Shown here: piece after piece, positions 9,526 to 17,507 of the stretch
Numbering within the stretch: the first letter of the stretch is position 1
Layout: each line of letters begins with the position of its first letter
NCBI GenBank assembly: GCA_013538855.1
Contig: JABXJS010000132.1
Coordinates: 1-64,000, forward strand
DNA from: Herpetosiphonaceae bacterium
GTDB lineage: Bacteria; Chloroflexota; Chloroflexia; Chloroflexales; Herpetosiphonaceae
Direction of reading: 5' to 3'
Length of the DNA stretch: 64,000 nucleotides
The notes under the pieces: generated by a model
Told to the model about the DNA's origin: nothing
The model's database searches: none
What the model saw: the letters and a program-made list of their open reading frames with translations, nothing else
Made by a program: the position numbers and the translations under genes

Positions 9526-10242
9526 ATGCAATCTTTAGATCACACAGCTGTACAGACGTGGATTCAACAGCTTGTCGCTGAGGGGGCACCCATGCCCGTG
9601 GTGCCACAGCTCTACATGCACTTCGCCAACTGTGCCGCCTGCCGCGATACATTGGCGACATACACACAGTCCTATTCAACGCGCATCCCTGCCTTTGTGC
9701 GCAGCGCAGATCTGAGCGCATGCAGCGTCGATCTCAACAGCGTGGCTGCGTTTATCGACACCGAGCAGCGCTGGGGAACGCGCTACGCCATTCAGCACGA
9801 TGTGCTGACGTGGTCGCATCTGCTTCAGTGCGCCGATTGTGCGCTGGTCTACGCCGCAAACACGCATCGTTTTGTGCCGCTGCAGTCGATTGCTCCACTC
9901 TATGTGCCTGCTGCTATGTTAAAAGGAACATACGTGTTCCTCAACAGTAGCAAGCGCCGCAGCACGAACAGCGTGCCTCCACAGGTCGTGGCTGACTATC
10001 ACAGCGATGGTATGCGTATGACTGCTGCGCTCGTGCGTGAAAATGCTGCGCGGTGGTCGATCCAAGTTCAGCTCAACCCGGCTCCAAGCGGCCAAGTGCG
10101 CTTAGCTTGGGGCGACTACGAGTTTACTGCCCCCATCGATGAAACCGGCACAGCCGTGGTCGCCCATATCACCGATGCGGTGATCGCCCAGCTTGTCGCA
10201 ACGGACTTGTCGATCTCGGTTGAGCAGGCGCTGTTAAGTTAA
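9526..10242 (+). CDS. soluble zinc-finger protein, candidate anti-sigma factor, module 1
   Basis: The 238-residue product has two HxxxCxxC motifs: His32-Cys36-Cys39 (HFANCAACRD) and His98-Cys102-Cys105 (HLLQCADCAL). This is the core of the zf-HC2/ZAS anti-sigma fold. The C-terminal ~80 residues look beta-rich, ending in an Ig-like or carboxypeptidase-regulatory-like sandwich. There is no transmembrane helix, so unlike most ZAS proteins it should be soluble. A strong TGGAGGGAAG ribosome site precedes ATG 9526. It follows the sigma gene by 152 bp on the same strand. The same layout, with one motif, recurs in the protein at 11353. An anti-sigma role is inferred from motif and position. Confidence 0.65.
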   Translation: MQSLDHTAVQTWIQQLVAEGAPMPVVPQLYMHFANCAACRDTLATYTQSYSTRIPAFVRSADLSACSVDLNSVAAFIDTEQRWGTRYAIQHDVLTWSHLLQCADCALVYAANTHRFVPLQSIAPLYVPAAMLKGTYVFLNSSKRRSTNSVPPQVVADYHSDGMRMTAALVRENAARWSIQVQLNPAPSGQVRLAWGDYEFTAPIDETGTAVVAHITDAVIAQLVATDLSISVEQALLS

Positions 10243-10283
10243 GCCGCGCGACCTCTGCCTTGAGAGCAAAGATCGCGCGGCTT
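10241..10283. terminator. bidirectional hairpin after zinc-finger gene
   Basis: AAGCCGCGCGA (10241-10251) pairs perfectly with TCGCGCGGCTT (10273-10283) across a 21-nt loop. The stem overlaps the stop codon of the zinc-finger gene and lies downstream of the minus-strand small gene at 10320, so it can serve both. Confidence 0.6.
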
Positions 10284-10319
10284 AGCGCTCGCCAGATGGG
10301 CATGGGTGCGTCTGTGCTG

Positions 10320-10454
10320 CTACTGATCGGTTTGGGCAGTCTGTGGTGTAGCGGTGAAGGGATTGCTGGTGGGCCTTGCACATGTGGATAACAGCACTAG
10401 CAGGGTGCCAATCACCAAGATGTAGATGATGAGGGTTGATCGCGAGCTGTTCAT
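10320..10454 (-). CDS. 44-residue lipoprotein-like small protein
   Basis: The frame reads MNSSRSTLIIYILVIG, then TLLVLLSTCARP and a short polar tail ending TAQTDQ. A hydrophobic helix ends in LLSTC, a plausible lipobox with Cys25 as the lipid site, so this looks like a very small membrane or lipoprotein of entericidin-like size. The start is well supported: AAGGAG (complement of 10462-10467) sits 7 nt upstream of the ATG. It lies alone on the minus strand between the two sigma/CHAT modules and converges on the module 1 zinc-finger gene. It could be a short antisense frame by chance, but the ribosome site and signal-like sequence argue for a gene. Function unknown. Confidence 0.5.
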   Translation of the reverse strand: MNSSRSTLIIYILVIGTLLVLLSTCARPTSNPFTATPQTAQTDQ

Positions 10455-10707
10455 AGCCTGTCTCCTTTAGCACTTTTTCGCACTACGGTTGATCGTACAA
10501 GCTCCGACGTCTGTTAAGACGCAGGCGCTTAACCGCCCCCAGTGCGCCTCACTCCAGCTGACGCTGCTCAGCTTGGCCTGGCCCGTTACTCCCTGCGCCA
10601 GTAATAAAAAAGCTCGCTTTGGTTACTAATGTAGATAGAACACCCTGTGTAGAAATTAATACTACCGCTACTAGTTGCTTCTATGTTGCCAAAGAGGGAG
10701 TACTCGC

Positions 10708-11310
10708 ATGGACCAGAGTCGTGAGCGAAATGACGCCGAGCGCATTCAGGCGCTGCTAGGAGAGGATTCAAAGGAGTTTGATCGGCTGTTTCGATATTGC
10801 TTGTATATTGTTGCTAAATGTATTCATCGTACAGATATTGATGGTGAGCAGATAGCGCTAGATGCATGCAAAAAAATATTGGACTTTTTGGACAAGCAAC
10901 AGTCTCTAATGCGTCCATTAGAGACTGTGGTCTGGCGCATCACTCGTAACAAATGTTATGACTATCTTCGCTCTGAGATTATAAAGGGTGCTGATGGTGT
11001 TGTTAGATGGCGTATAGAGACAGTTCCACTTGATAGTGTCTCTCCTGAGGAGAATGTGGAAGAATTAATCGAAGATCAATCATCCAAGGATACTGATCCT
11101 TATGCTAGAGAGCGGGAAATTTTATATTTCTGCCTGAACACACTTACTACCTTTCAAAAAGTAGTTTATGACTTCTTTATGCAAGGCTATCTTCCAAGCG
11201 AGATTGCATTAAAACTTATTCCTCCGACAACTCGCAATAATGTGTCTGTTACTTGGCATAATATTCGCCGCAAGCTCAAGGATTGCTGCGAGCAGCGCAT
11301 GGCCGCCTAG
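10708..11310 (+). CDS. ECF-like sigma factor, module 2
   Basis: The 200-residue product shows region 2 features (FRYCLYIVAKCIHR, VVWRITRNKCYDYLRSEI) and a C-terminal region 4 helix-turn-helix (YLPSEIALKLIPPTTRNNV, then TWHNIRRKLKDC). ATG 10708 follows GAGGGAG with 7 nt spacing; an upstream in-frame start at 10675 lacks such a site. The gene is clearly AT-richer than everything after it, which suggests a separate origin or recent acquisition. It is followed 42 bp later by the zinc-finger gene 11353 and then the TPR-CHAT gene, all on one strand. Confidence 0.75.
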   Translation: MDQSRERNDAERIQALLGEDSKEFDRLFRYCLYIVAKCIHRTDIDGEQIALDACKKILDFLDKQQSLMRPLETVVWRITRNKCYDYLRSEIIKGADGVVRWRIETVPLDSVSPEENVEELIEDQSSKDTDPYAREREILYFCLNTLTTFQKVVYDFFMQGYLPSEIALKLIPPTTRNNVSVTWHNIRRKLKDCCEQRMAA

Positions 11311-11352
11311 CTCTTCGCGACTATCAGCATTGCTACATAAAGGAACACTTCT

Positions 11353-12081
11353 ATGGACGATAACGAGCGACTCCGCTGGCTCCAGCAGGCGCTGGATGCC
11401 ACGACGGACGATGAAATTTACTGCGACGAGGCCCAGGAGTGGCTCGACCAGCTGGTCGAGGACGAGCTGCGCGGTCGGCCCGACGCTCAGCCAATCTACG
11501 CTCGCGTGCGCCAGCACATCAAGGTTTGCCCAGAGTGCGCCGCCGACTATCAGTTCATCCGCGAGAATATGGCTGAGTTGATCGACGCTGGCCTGCCCGA
11601 CTATCAGCAGGCCGAGACTGCGCCCACGTCCAACCCGTTTGCAGGCCTAACAGCTGTGCCGGACCTGACGGTGGTCCATCCAAACCTGCTGCCAACCATC
11701 GAGGGCTGGCGCGGCCAGGCTCCGATCCTGCACACTGGCGCAAGCCGCGGCGCAGAGACTCGCCCCAAGGGCCTGGACTCACTGGCTCCTGTCGATCTAA
11801 CCATCAACGGCCATGCGCTTAGCTTCGTGTTGGTTGCTGAAGAGACTAACGGACGCTTTGAGCTGAGCGGCAATCTGGAGGATGCCCCACGCACCTGGCG
11901 CAATCAGCCGATCCGCCTCTACAAGCTCGCCCCGCCCGTCTTCTATCGTGAGGCGCAGCTGGGCATATACTGCTCCTTTGAGTTCGCCGATGTCGCGCCT
12001 GGCGCATACTTATTCACGTTGATTCCTGAAGAGACAGAGGTGCCATTGGTTTTGATCGAGCTTACATCCGACTCCCACTAA
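11353..12081 (+). CDS. soluble zinc-finger/beta-sandwich protein, candidate anti-sigma, module 2
   Basis: The 242-residue product carries one HxxxCxxC motif, His55-Cys59-Cys62 (HIKVCPECAADY), as in ZAS anti-sigma factors. A linker and a C-terminal beta-rich domain (about residues 150-242) follow, with the GAYLFTLIP type of strand seen in Ig-like regulatory domains. No membrane helix is present. AAAGGA lies upstream of ATG 11353. The gene sits between the sigma gene (42-bp gap) and the TPR-CHAT gene (18-bp gap), which strongly suggests co-translation and a shared job. By analogy it would hold the sigma factor and might be cut by the CHAT protease; neither is shown by sequence alone. Confidence 0.65.
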   Translation: MDDNERLRWLQQALDATTDDEIYCDEAQEWLDQLVEDELRGRPDAQPIYARVRQHIKVCPECAADYQFIRENMAELIDAGLPDYQQAETAPTSNPFAGLTAVPDLTVVHPNLLPTIEGWRGQAPILHTGASRGAETRPKGLDSLAPVDLTINGHALSFVLVAEETNGRFELSGNLEDAPRTWRNQPIRLYKLAPPVFYREAQLGIYCSFEFADVAPGAYLFTLIPEETEVPLVLIELTSDSH

Positions 12082-12099
12082 ACCAAGGAGCACGCTACG

Positions 12100-15027
12100 A
12101 TGGATATCGACGCCTATATCTCCCAGCTCGCGACCTTCCCGCGCCCGAGTTCCGTCGCTGACTTCACCCAGCTCGCCAGCTGGATCGAGCACAACCTGCC
12201 GCCAACGCTTCCGCCAGCTGAGCTGCGCACCTTGCACGATCAGCTCCATGCGCGCATGTCAACCCAAGTGGAAGTGGTAGAAGACAATCAATCGAAGAAA
12301 AAGTATGTGTGGCATATTTTGCTCACGAACGCACGCTTGGCCCCAGCTGTGGCGGCGAGCAGCTGGTATATGTACGCGCGGGAAATTATGGGCGGTAAGC
12401 AGCTCGCCGTGGAGGAGCTGCTGGTCGCGGCGAGCGCCTATCGCTGGTCAAACGACACACGCGGCTGGCTGCGCGTCTGCAACTCGTTGGTCAATCGTTT
12501 GTACCGCGCTAGTCGCTACCCAGCCGCATTCCGCTTAGGCGAGGATGTGCTGGCCCAGCCCGAAAGTCACGCCTATCCTTACGAACTAGCCGCTCTCTTA
12601 ATTAACTTGGCGATTGCCTATACTGATACGCTCAGCGAAACGACAGCAGCCAAGGCCACAGAGTATGCCTATCAAGCCTTAGATTACATTGAGCGTGCGC
12701 ACCAGCAAGCCGAGATCTCCCTGCAGCGCGAACAGGCGTTTAAGCTGGAGATCTTTTTGCTGCTCGGGCGGGTGGCTCAGGAGCGCTCAAGTAATTTTCA
12801 AGCGGCTGAGCAGTACTATCGTCAAGCGAACGATATTATTAGCGCTGATCCGGACACGTTTGGCGAGCAGCTGTTCTATGTCAGCTTAAATCAGGCTATT
12901 CTGGCCCTGCGTACCAAGCACTATGCTTTGGCTACCCGCCGCTTCGATCAGCTGGCGCAAGCATGGAAGGCCGCCAAAAACACTTGGGCGACGCTGGATA
13001 AGCTTGATCTGCGCGATTTTTATCTCTATCAACTGTGTCAAGCGGTGCTGCTCAATGATGTGCCTTCTGCACGCCAGCACTTCGCTGCCCTCGAGCAGCT
13101 TGTGCCCGATCAGCCCGCGCTACGCGCTGAGCTTCAATCTGCCCGCGCGCGCTTGTTTGTTGCGATGCTCTCCCGTGCAGATTTTAGCGCCCTAACTCAC
13201 GCGAGCCTATCTGATCTTGTGCAGATCGCCGATCAGTTTCAGCACGCCAACCAACCGCTCGATGCGGCCCTCACCTATCTTGAGCTGGCGCGGCTGGCCT
13301 TTGCTGATCCTGAGCACTCCTCCGCTGCACCTGGCTATCTCCAGCAAGCAGAGCGCCTGCTGGCGGCCAATGTGCCCCAGCGCTTGGTTGATGTGGAGCT
13401 TTACACGTGTTTGTACGATCCCTCTGTGGCGATTAAGCGCATTCAGGCGCTCTTGGCCCAGCTGCAAGCCGATAAAGATTTTGTGCGCGTAGCCGATTTG
13501 GCGACGGTGCTTGGGCAACGCTTGCTCGCCGATCACCAGGCTGCTGCCGCCCAATCAAGGTTTGTGCAGGCTATCGATGCCCTTGAGTACGCCCGCGCCT
13601 ATATCCGCGTCAGCGAGCATACGTTGAACTTTTTAGCCGCACGGCGCACACCCTTTGAGCAGGTGTTTGTGCTGACACACCAGTCCGATCCACTGCAGGC
13701 GCTTCAGGTCAGCGATCGCTTGCGCAGCCAAGTGCTTGTCGATGAGCTGTACTACCACGATGGCTTCCAAAGTCTGCTGGAGCGCAATCCGCAGCTGAGC
13801 GAGCTGCACGCCCGCCGCCTGGCCTACGACTCCACCACGCTGGACTCAACGTTGGTATCCGTAGCCCGCAGCAGCTATCAGCCGTCGCCAGCGAACACTG
13901 ACGAGCGCAAGCGCTTAGAGCAAGAGTACATTCAGGCCCTCAATGTTGCCCAGGCCAGCGTCGATGAGGTGGCTTGGCTCCAGCCGCCCACGCTTGATGT
14001 CGCCCAGCTACAGACGATGCTTGGCCCCAGCCGCGCAATGGTGGCCTTTCAGGTTGTGCAGCAGCCGCCTGCAAAACCTGAGCTGTGGTGTATTGTGGTC
14101 ACAGATACGCAGATCACCCCGTTTTTGCTCGTGAACTCCAAAGACTATAGCCCATTCCTAAGAAATTGGGCCAAAAAATCTAGTCTGTTTAGCGTTCAGT
14201 CGCCGCTAGCCTCAATCGACGATGTTCAGGCGGAACTCGCCGATCTGTTTGAGTCGCTCATCACGCCACTCTTGCCGCACCTGCCGTCAAGCATCCAAGA
14301 GCTGGTGTTTTTGTTTGATGAGCAGATGCCCTTTCTGCCGCTCCACGCTGCTTTTGCGCCGCAAAGACGCTACCTCTGTCAGGACTACGCGATTAGCTAT
14401 GCGCCTAGCGCCTGGGCCTGGCTCCACTGCATCAAGCGCGAGCGCCAGCGCCCCCTGGCCGCAGCGCGCGTGCTCGCCGGCTGGTCGCCGACATTGAAGC
14501 ATGTGCCGGATGAGCTGGCGCTGCTAGAAAAAATCTGGCAGACAGAGGCACACCTCGACTCATGGTCGCGCGAGCAGCTGCTGGCGGCGCTGCCTACGGC
14601 GGGCCTGGCACACCTCGCCTGCCATGGCCGCTTCGATCTTGAGCGCCATCCGCGCTTCGCGGCGCTCGACTGGAATAAAACGCCCGTGGACGCCCACGAC
14701 TTCTACTCTGTGCAGCTCCAGGCAGCGCTCGTTACCCTCAACGCGTGTGACGTAGGGCAGTATGGCAAGGGGATGCAGGGGCTTGCTTCAGCCGCGCTTG
14801 TCTCTGGTGCCAGCTCGGTGCTCGCCAGCTTCTGGGAGGTCGATGATGAATGTGCGCCTGAATTTATGCAGCACTTCTATACTGCGCTGCTCGAAAAAGG
14901 TTTCAGCCGCGCTGCCGCGCTCCAGGCTGCTCAGGACGCCTTTATTAAGGCTACTGGCCGACAACCTCACCCGGCGATTTGGGCACCGTTTTTCTTGCTG
15001 GGCGTCACCGACCCGCTGCCACAGTAA
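12100..15027 (+). CDS. TPR-CHAT (caspase-like) protein, module 2
   Basis: The 975-residue product has helical TPR-like repeats from about residue 80 to 560, then a C-terminal CHAT domain. The catalytic dyad is His842 in HLACHG and Cys883 in LNACDVG, followed by GMQGLASAALVSGASSVLAS and SFWEVDDE. It should be an intracellular clan CD protease. GGAG precedes ATG 12100 in the 18-bp gap after the zinc-finger gene. Both dyad residues are intact and closer to the family consensus than in the module 1 protein. Together with its two upstream neighbours it forms a sigma/zinc-finger/protease unit. Substrate unknown. Confidence 0.87.
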   Translation: MDIDAYISQLATFPRPSSVADFTQLASWIEHNLPPTLPPAELRTLHDQLHARMSTQVEVVEDNQSKKKYVWHILLTNARLAPAVAASSWYMYAREIMGGKQLAVEELLVAASAYRWSNDTRGWLRVCNSLVNRLYRASRYPAAFRLGEDVLAQPESHAYPYELAALLINLAIAYTDTLSETTAAKATEYAYQALDYIERAHQQAEISLQREQAFKLEIFLLLGRVAQERSSNFQAAEQYYRQANDIISADPDTFGEQLFYVSLNQAILALRTKHYALATRRFDQLAQAWKAAKNTWATLDKLDLRDFYLYQLCQAVLLNDVPSARQHFAALEQLVPDQPALRAELQSARARLFVAMLSRADFSALTHASLSDLVQIADQFQHANQPLDAALTYLELARLAFADPEHSSAAPGYLQQAERLLAANVPQRLVDVELYTCLYDPSVAIKRIQALLAQLQADKDFVRVADLATVLGQRLLADHQAAAAQSRFVQAIDALEYARAYIRVSEHTLNFLAARRTPFEQVFVLTHQSDPLQALQVSDRLRSQVLVDELYYHDGFQSLLERNPQLSELHARRLAYDSTTLDSTLVSVARSSYQPSPANTDERKRLEQEYIQALNVAQASVDEVAWLQPPTLDVAQLQTMLGPSRAMVAFQVVQQPPAKPELWCIVVTDTQITPFLLVNSKDYSPFLRNWAKKSSLFSVQSPLASIDDVQAELADLFESLITPLLPHLPSSIQELVFLFDEQMPFLPLHAAFAPQRRYLCQDYAISYAPSAWAWLHCIKRERQRPLAAARVLAGWSPTLKHVPDELALLEKIWQTEAHLDSWSREQLLAALPTAGLAHLACHGRFDLERHPRFAALDWNKTPVDAHDFYSVQLQAALVTLNACDVGQYGKGMQGLASAALVSGASSVLASFWEVDDECAPEFMQHFYTALLEKGFSRAAALQAAQDAFIKATGRQPHPAIWAPFFLLGVTDPLPQ

Positions 15028-15034
15028 GCTCGCC

Positions 15035-15075
15035 CCCGCTGCGCTCGCTGTTCTACAGATAGTGAGCGCAGCGGG
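15035..15075 (+). terminator. intercistronic 12-bp hairpin
   Basis: CCCGCTGCGCTC (15035-15046) pairs perfectly with GAGCGCAGCGGG (15064-15075) in the gap between the TPR-CHAT gene and the secreted amidase-like gene. No T-run follows. It may partly end transcription or stabilise mRNA, giving different levels for the cytoplasmic and secreted parts of the operon. Confidence 0.45.
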
Positions 15076-15117
15076 CTAACCATAAAGATCGACTAACACT
15101 CGTTCCAGGAGGTCACA

Positions 15118-17490
15118 ATGTATCGTGTTCGTTGGTCCCGCGTTGCTCGTCGGCTTGGGCTGCTGGTGCTGCTGCTGGGCTTGGCTCCGCTGGTAGGCCT
15201 CAGCTCCGCCGCGCCGCTGCCGCCCGAGCTAAGCGCCGCCCAACCTGCCGTCGATCTGCCGCATCAGCTCTTCTTGCCCTTTGTCGCCCAGCCTGCGCCC
15301 CGCGAGTTGACTGCCAGCGATCCCGCGCTCACGGCCAGCTGGCAGCCCTACAGCGGTGAAGGGGTTGCTGTGCGCCTGCCTGCGGGCTGGCACAGCATTC
15401 CGGCAGGCCAAGGCGGCATCTTCGGCGTCTACACCGCTCGCTTTGCCGCGCCGCTCTGCGCTAGCGCTCCTGTCGCTGGCTGCCAGCGCGATCCCGCCCA
15501 GCCTAGCACTGATCTGCTGATCAGCGTCGAGCGCAATGCCAGCCAGGCCACCCCGCCTGGCGATGAGTCCGTCGCAGCTGTTTTGGCTCAGGGCTACGCC
15601 GCGCTGCCGGTCACGCTCGGCGGCCACGCGGCGCGCCTCTTTCTGCCGCCCAGCGGTGCTCAGTCCAACGCGCTCATCGTCGCCGAGATCGACGCTGTCA
15701 CCTATCACGTCTGGTTCGCCCCCGATCTCTGGGCTTCCGAGGCCCGCCAGCACGAGCTGGCCCTGCTGCTCGGCACTCTCGCCTTCAACCCCCAGCAGGC
15801 CCCAGCGCCGTTCAACGCCAACGCTCCCGCAGCGGTGCCATCCTGGCCGCTGACTGATGTTGGGGGCTTGGTCGATATTGATCTGAGTGCAGTGGTGAGC
15901 TATGCGGTTGATTATGGTACGAAATTCGACAATAGCAATGGATGCTATATCTATGGCGATAGTAATGCGAATAATCCTTTGTGTTACATGGCTCCTGGTA
16001 TCACTTTGCCCGTTGATGGCTCGGAGTTTGTGGATTGTGCTCTAAAAGCTGGTGGGCTTGCCCAAGCTCGTTGTACCGAAGATGCTTCTGTTTATAGTAA
16101 GACCTTTGTTAGGATGCGTGAATTGTATGCAATGGTTGTTAGTCTTCCGCATACAGAGTTCACCGAGCGCGACCAGCTTCGTCCCGGTGATTTGGTGTTT
16201 TTTGCGAACGGGCCTATAGAGTATGTGCCTCCGCCAGGCGTGGCCTATGCTTCTGTCTGTTGGGGCGGGGTTGTTGTGCCGTATGGGAGCAATGACGTTC
16301 GCTTGGCTGTACATTCATCGGGAACAGACGATGCGAACCAAATCACATTTGACCCCTTAAGCGGTAAATGTGATCCCCCTGGCACTCCCACCTACATCTT
16401 CATCCGCCTCAGCACCGACGAGACACCGCCGAGCATCCAGTTCACCGACCCGCCGCCGGGCCTGATTGCGCCGTTTCAGGATCCTACAGTCAGGTGGTTC
16501 GGCAGCGACGAACCCGACGGCAGCGGCCTCAAGAGCTACACGCTGCGCCGCCGGATCGACGGCGGCCCGCTCACCACGGTGTATGTCGATACCCAGCGCA
16601 GCTCGTTTACCTTTACCTATGATAAGTCGTGGCGCACGCAGACGTTTGAGCTCACGGCGAAGGACAACTTCGATAATGCGAGCGCCCCGGTGACGCTCAC
16701 CCTGCGCAACGATATCGACCCGCCGACAGCGACCTTCACCACTCCCGCCGGCCTGGTGACGCCGCATCAGCCGGTGACGGTTGCGTGGTTGGCCCAGGAT
16801 GAGTCCGACGGCAGCGGCCTCAAGAGCTACACACTGCGCCGCCGGATCGACGGCGGCCCGCTCAGCGATCTCTATGTTGATGTCGATCCAAGCGTGACCA
16901 GTTATACCTTTAACCTCGACCAGTCGTGGCGCACGCAGACGTTTGAGCTCACGGCGAAGGACAACTTCGATAATGTAAGCGACACGGTGTCGATCACCCT
17001 GCGCAACGATATCGACCCGCCGACAGCATGGTTTACCAACCTGCCGCCGGCGCTGATCGCCTACGGCCAGCCGCTGACGCTCACCTGGGACGGTGTGGAC
17101 AATCCTGGCGGCAGCGGTATCCAGGGCTTTACGCTGAACCGCTTGCTCGACGACGGCACGTTGAGCAATCTGCAGACAAACGATCTCAACAAACAGTATA
17201 GCTTCACGCCAGATCAGGCCTGCCAGGTACAGACCTACACGCTGACGGCAATTGACAACTTTGATCTCGTCAGCGCCCCCGCAACCCTGACGGTGACGGT
17301 GAGCTTGCTTGGCGACGTTGATGTGAACAAAACAATCGACGCCGCCGATAGTGCATTGGTTGAGCAGGCCTGGGGCCTGCGCAGCGGCCAGCCTGGATTT
17401 GATCCGCGCTACGACATCAACGCCGATGCTGTGATCGATGCCGCTGACTGGATGTTTGTCTACCGTCACCAGGGCGATAGCTGCCCCTAA
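15118..17490 (+). CDS. secreted amidase-like protein with three Ig-like repeats and dockerin-like end
   Basis: The 790-residue product starts with a signal peptide (about residues 1-32). After an N-terminal domain comes a segment at about 255-420 resembling Amidase_6/NlpC-like domains: YAVDYGTKFDN, DGSEFVDCALKAGG, LRPGDLVFFANG and AVHSSG. The usual DCxNF catalytic Cys is Gly301 here, so this domain may be inactive. Three ~99-residue Ig-like repeats follow; the first two are nearly identical over long DNA stretches (297-299-bp offset). The end (about 733-790) has two calcium-loop motifs, DVDVNKTIDAAD and DINADAVIDAAD, as in dockerins. GGAGG precedes ATG 15118. The DNA of the amidase-like part (15885-16365) is visibly AT-richer than its flanks, suggesting domain insertion. 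Confidence 0.7.
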   Translation: MYRVRWSRVARRLGLLVLLLGLAPLVGLSSAAPLPPELSAAQPAVDLPHQLFLPFVAQPAPRELTASDPALTASWQPYSGEGVAVRLPAGWHSIPAGQGGIFGVYTARFAAPLCASAPVAGCQRDPAQPSTDLLISVERNASQATPPGDESVAAVLAQGYAALPVTLGGHAARLFLPPSGAQSNALIVAEIDAVTYHVWFAPDLWASEARQHELALLLGTLAFNPQQAPAPFNANAPAAVPSWPLTDVGGLVDIDLSAVVSYAVDYGTKFDNSNGCYIYGDSNANNPLCYMAPGITLPVDGSEFVDCALKAGGLAQARCTEDASVYSKTFVRMRELYAMVVSLPHTEFTERDQLRPGDLVFFANGPIEYVPPPGVAYASVCWGGVVVPYGSNDVRLAVHSSGTDDANQITFDPLSGKCDPPGTPTYIFIRLSTDETPPSIQFTDPPPGLIAPFQDPTVRWFGSDEPDGSGLKSYTLRRRIDGGPLTTVYVDTQRSSFTFTYDKSWRTQTFELTAKDNFDNASAPVTLTLRNDIDPPTATFTTPAGLVTPHQPVTVAWLAQDESDGSGLKSYTLRRRIDGGPLSDLYVDVDPSVTSYTFNLDQSWRTQTFELTAKDNFDNVSDTVSITLRNDIDPPTAWFTNLPPALIAYGQPLTLTWDGVDNPGGSGIQGFTLNRLLDDGTLSNLQTNDLNKQYSFTPDQACQVQTYTLTAIDNFDLVSAPATLTVTVSLLGDVDVNKTIDAADSALVEQAWGLRSGQPGFDPRYDINADAVIDAADWMFVYRHQGDSCP

Positions 17491-17507
17491 GCTTGAGGAG
17501 TACAATC

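Noticed and set aside
5555-15027. Type III-E CRISPR-Cas (Craspase) locus
   Set aside because: TPR-CHAT and sigma genes are present, but no Cas7-11, cas1/cas2 or repeat array is seen in the window.
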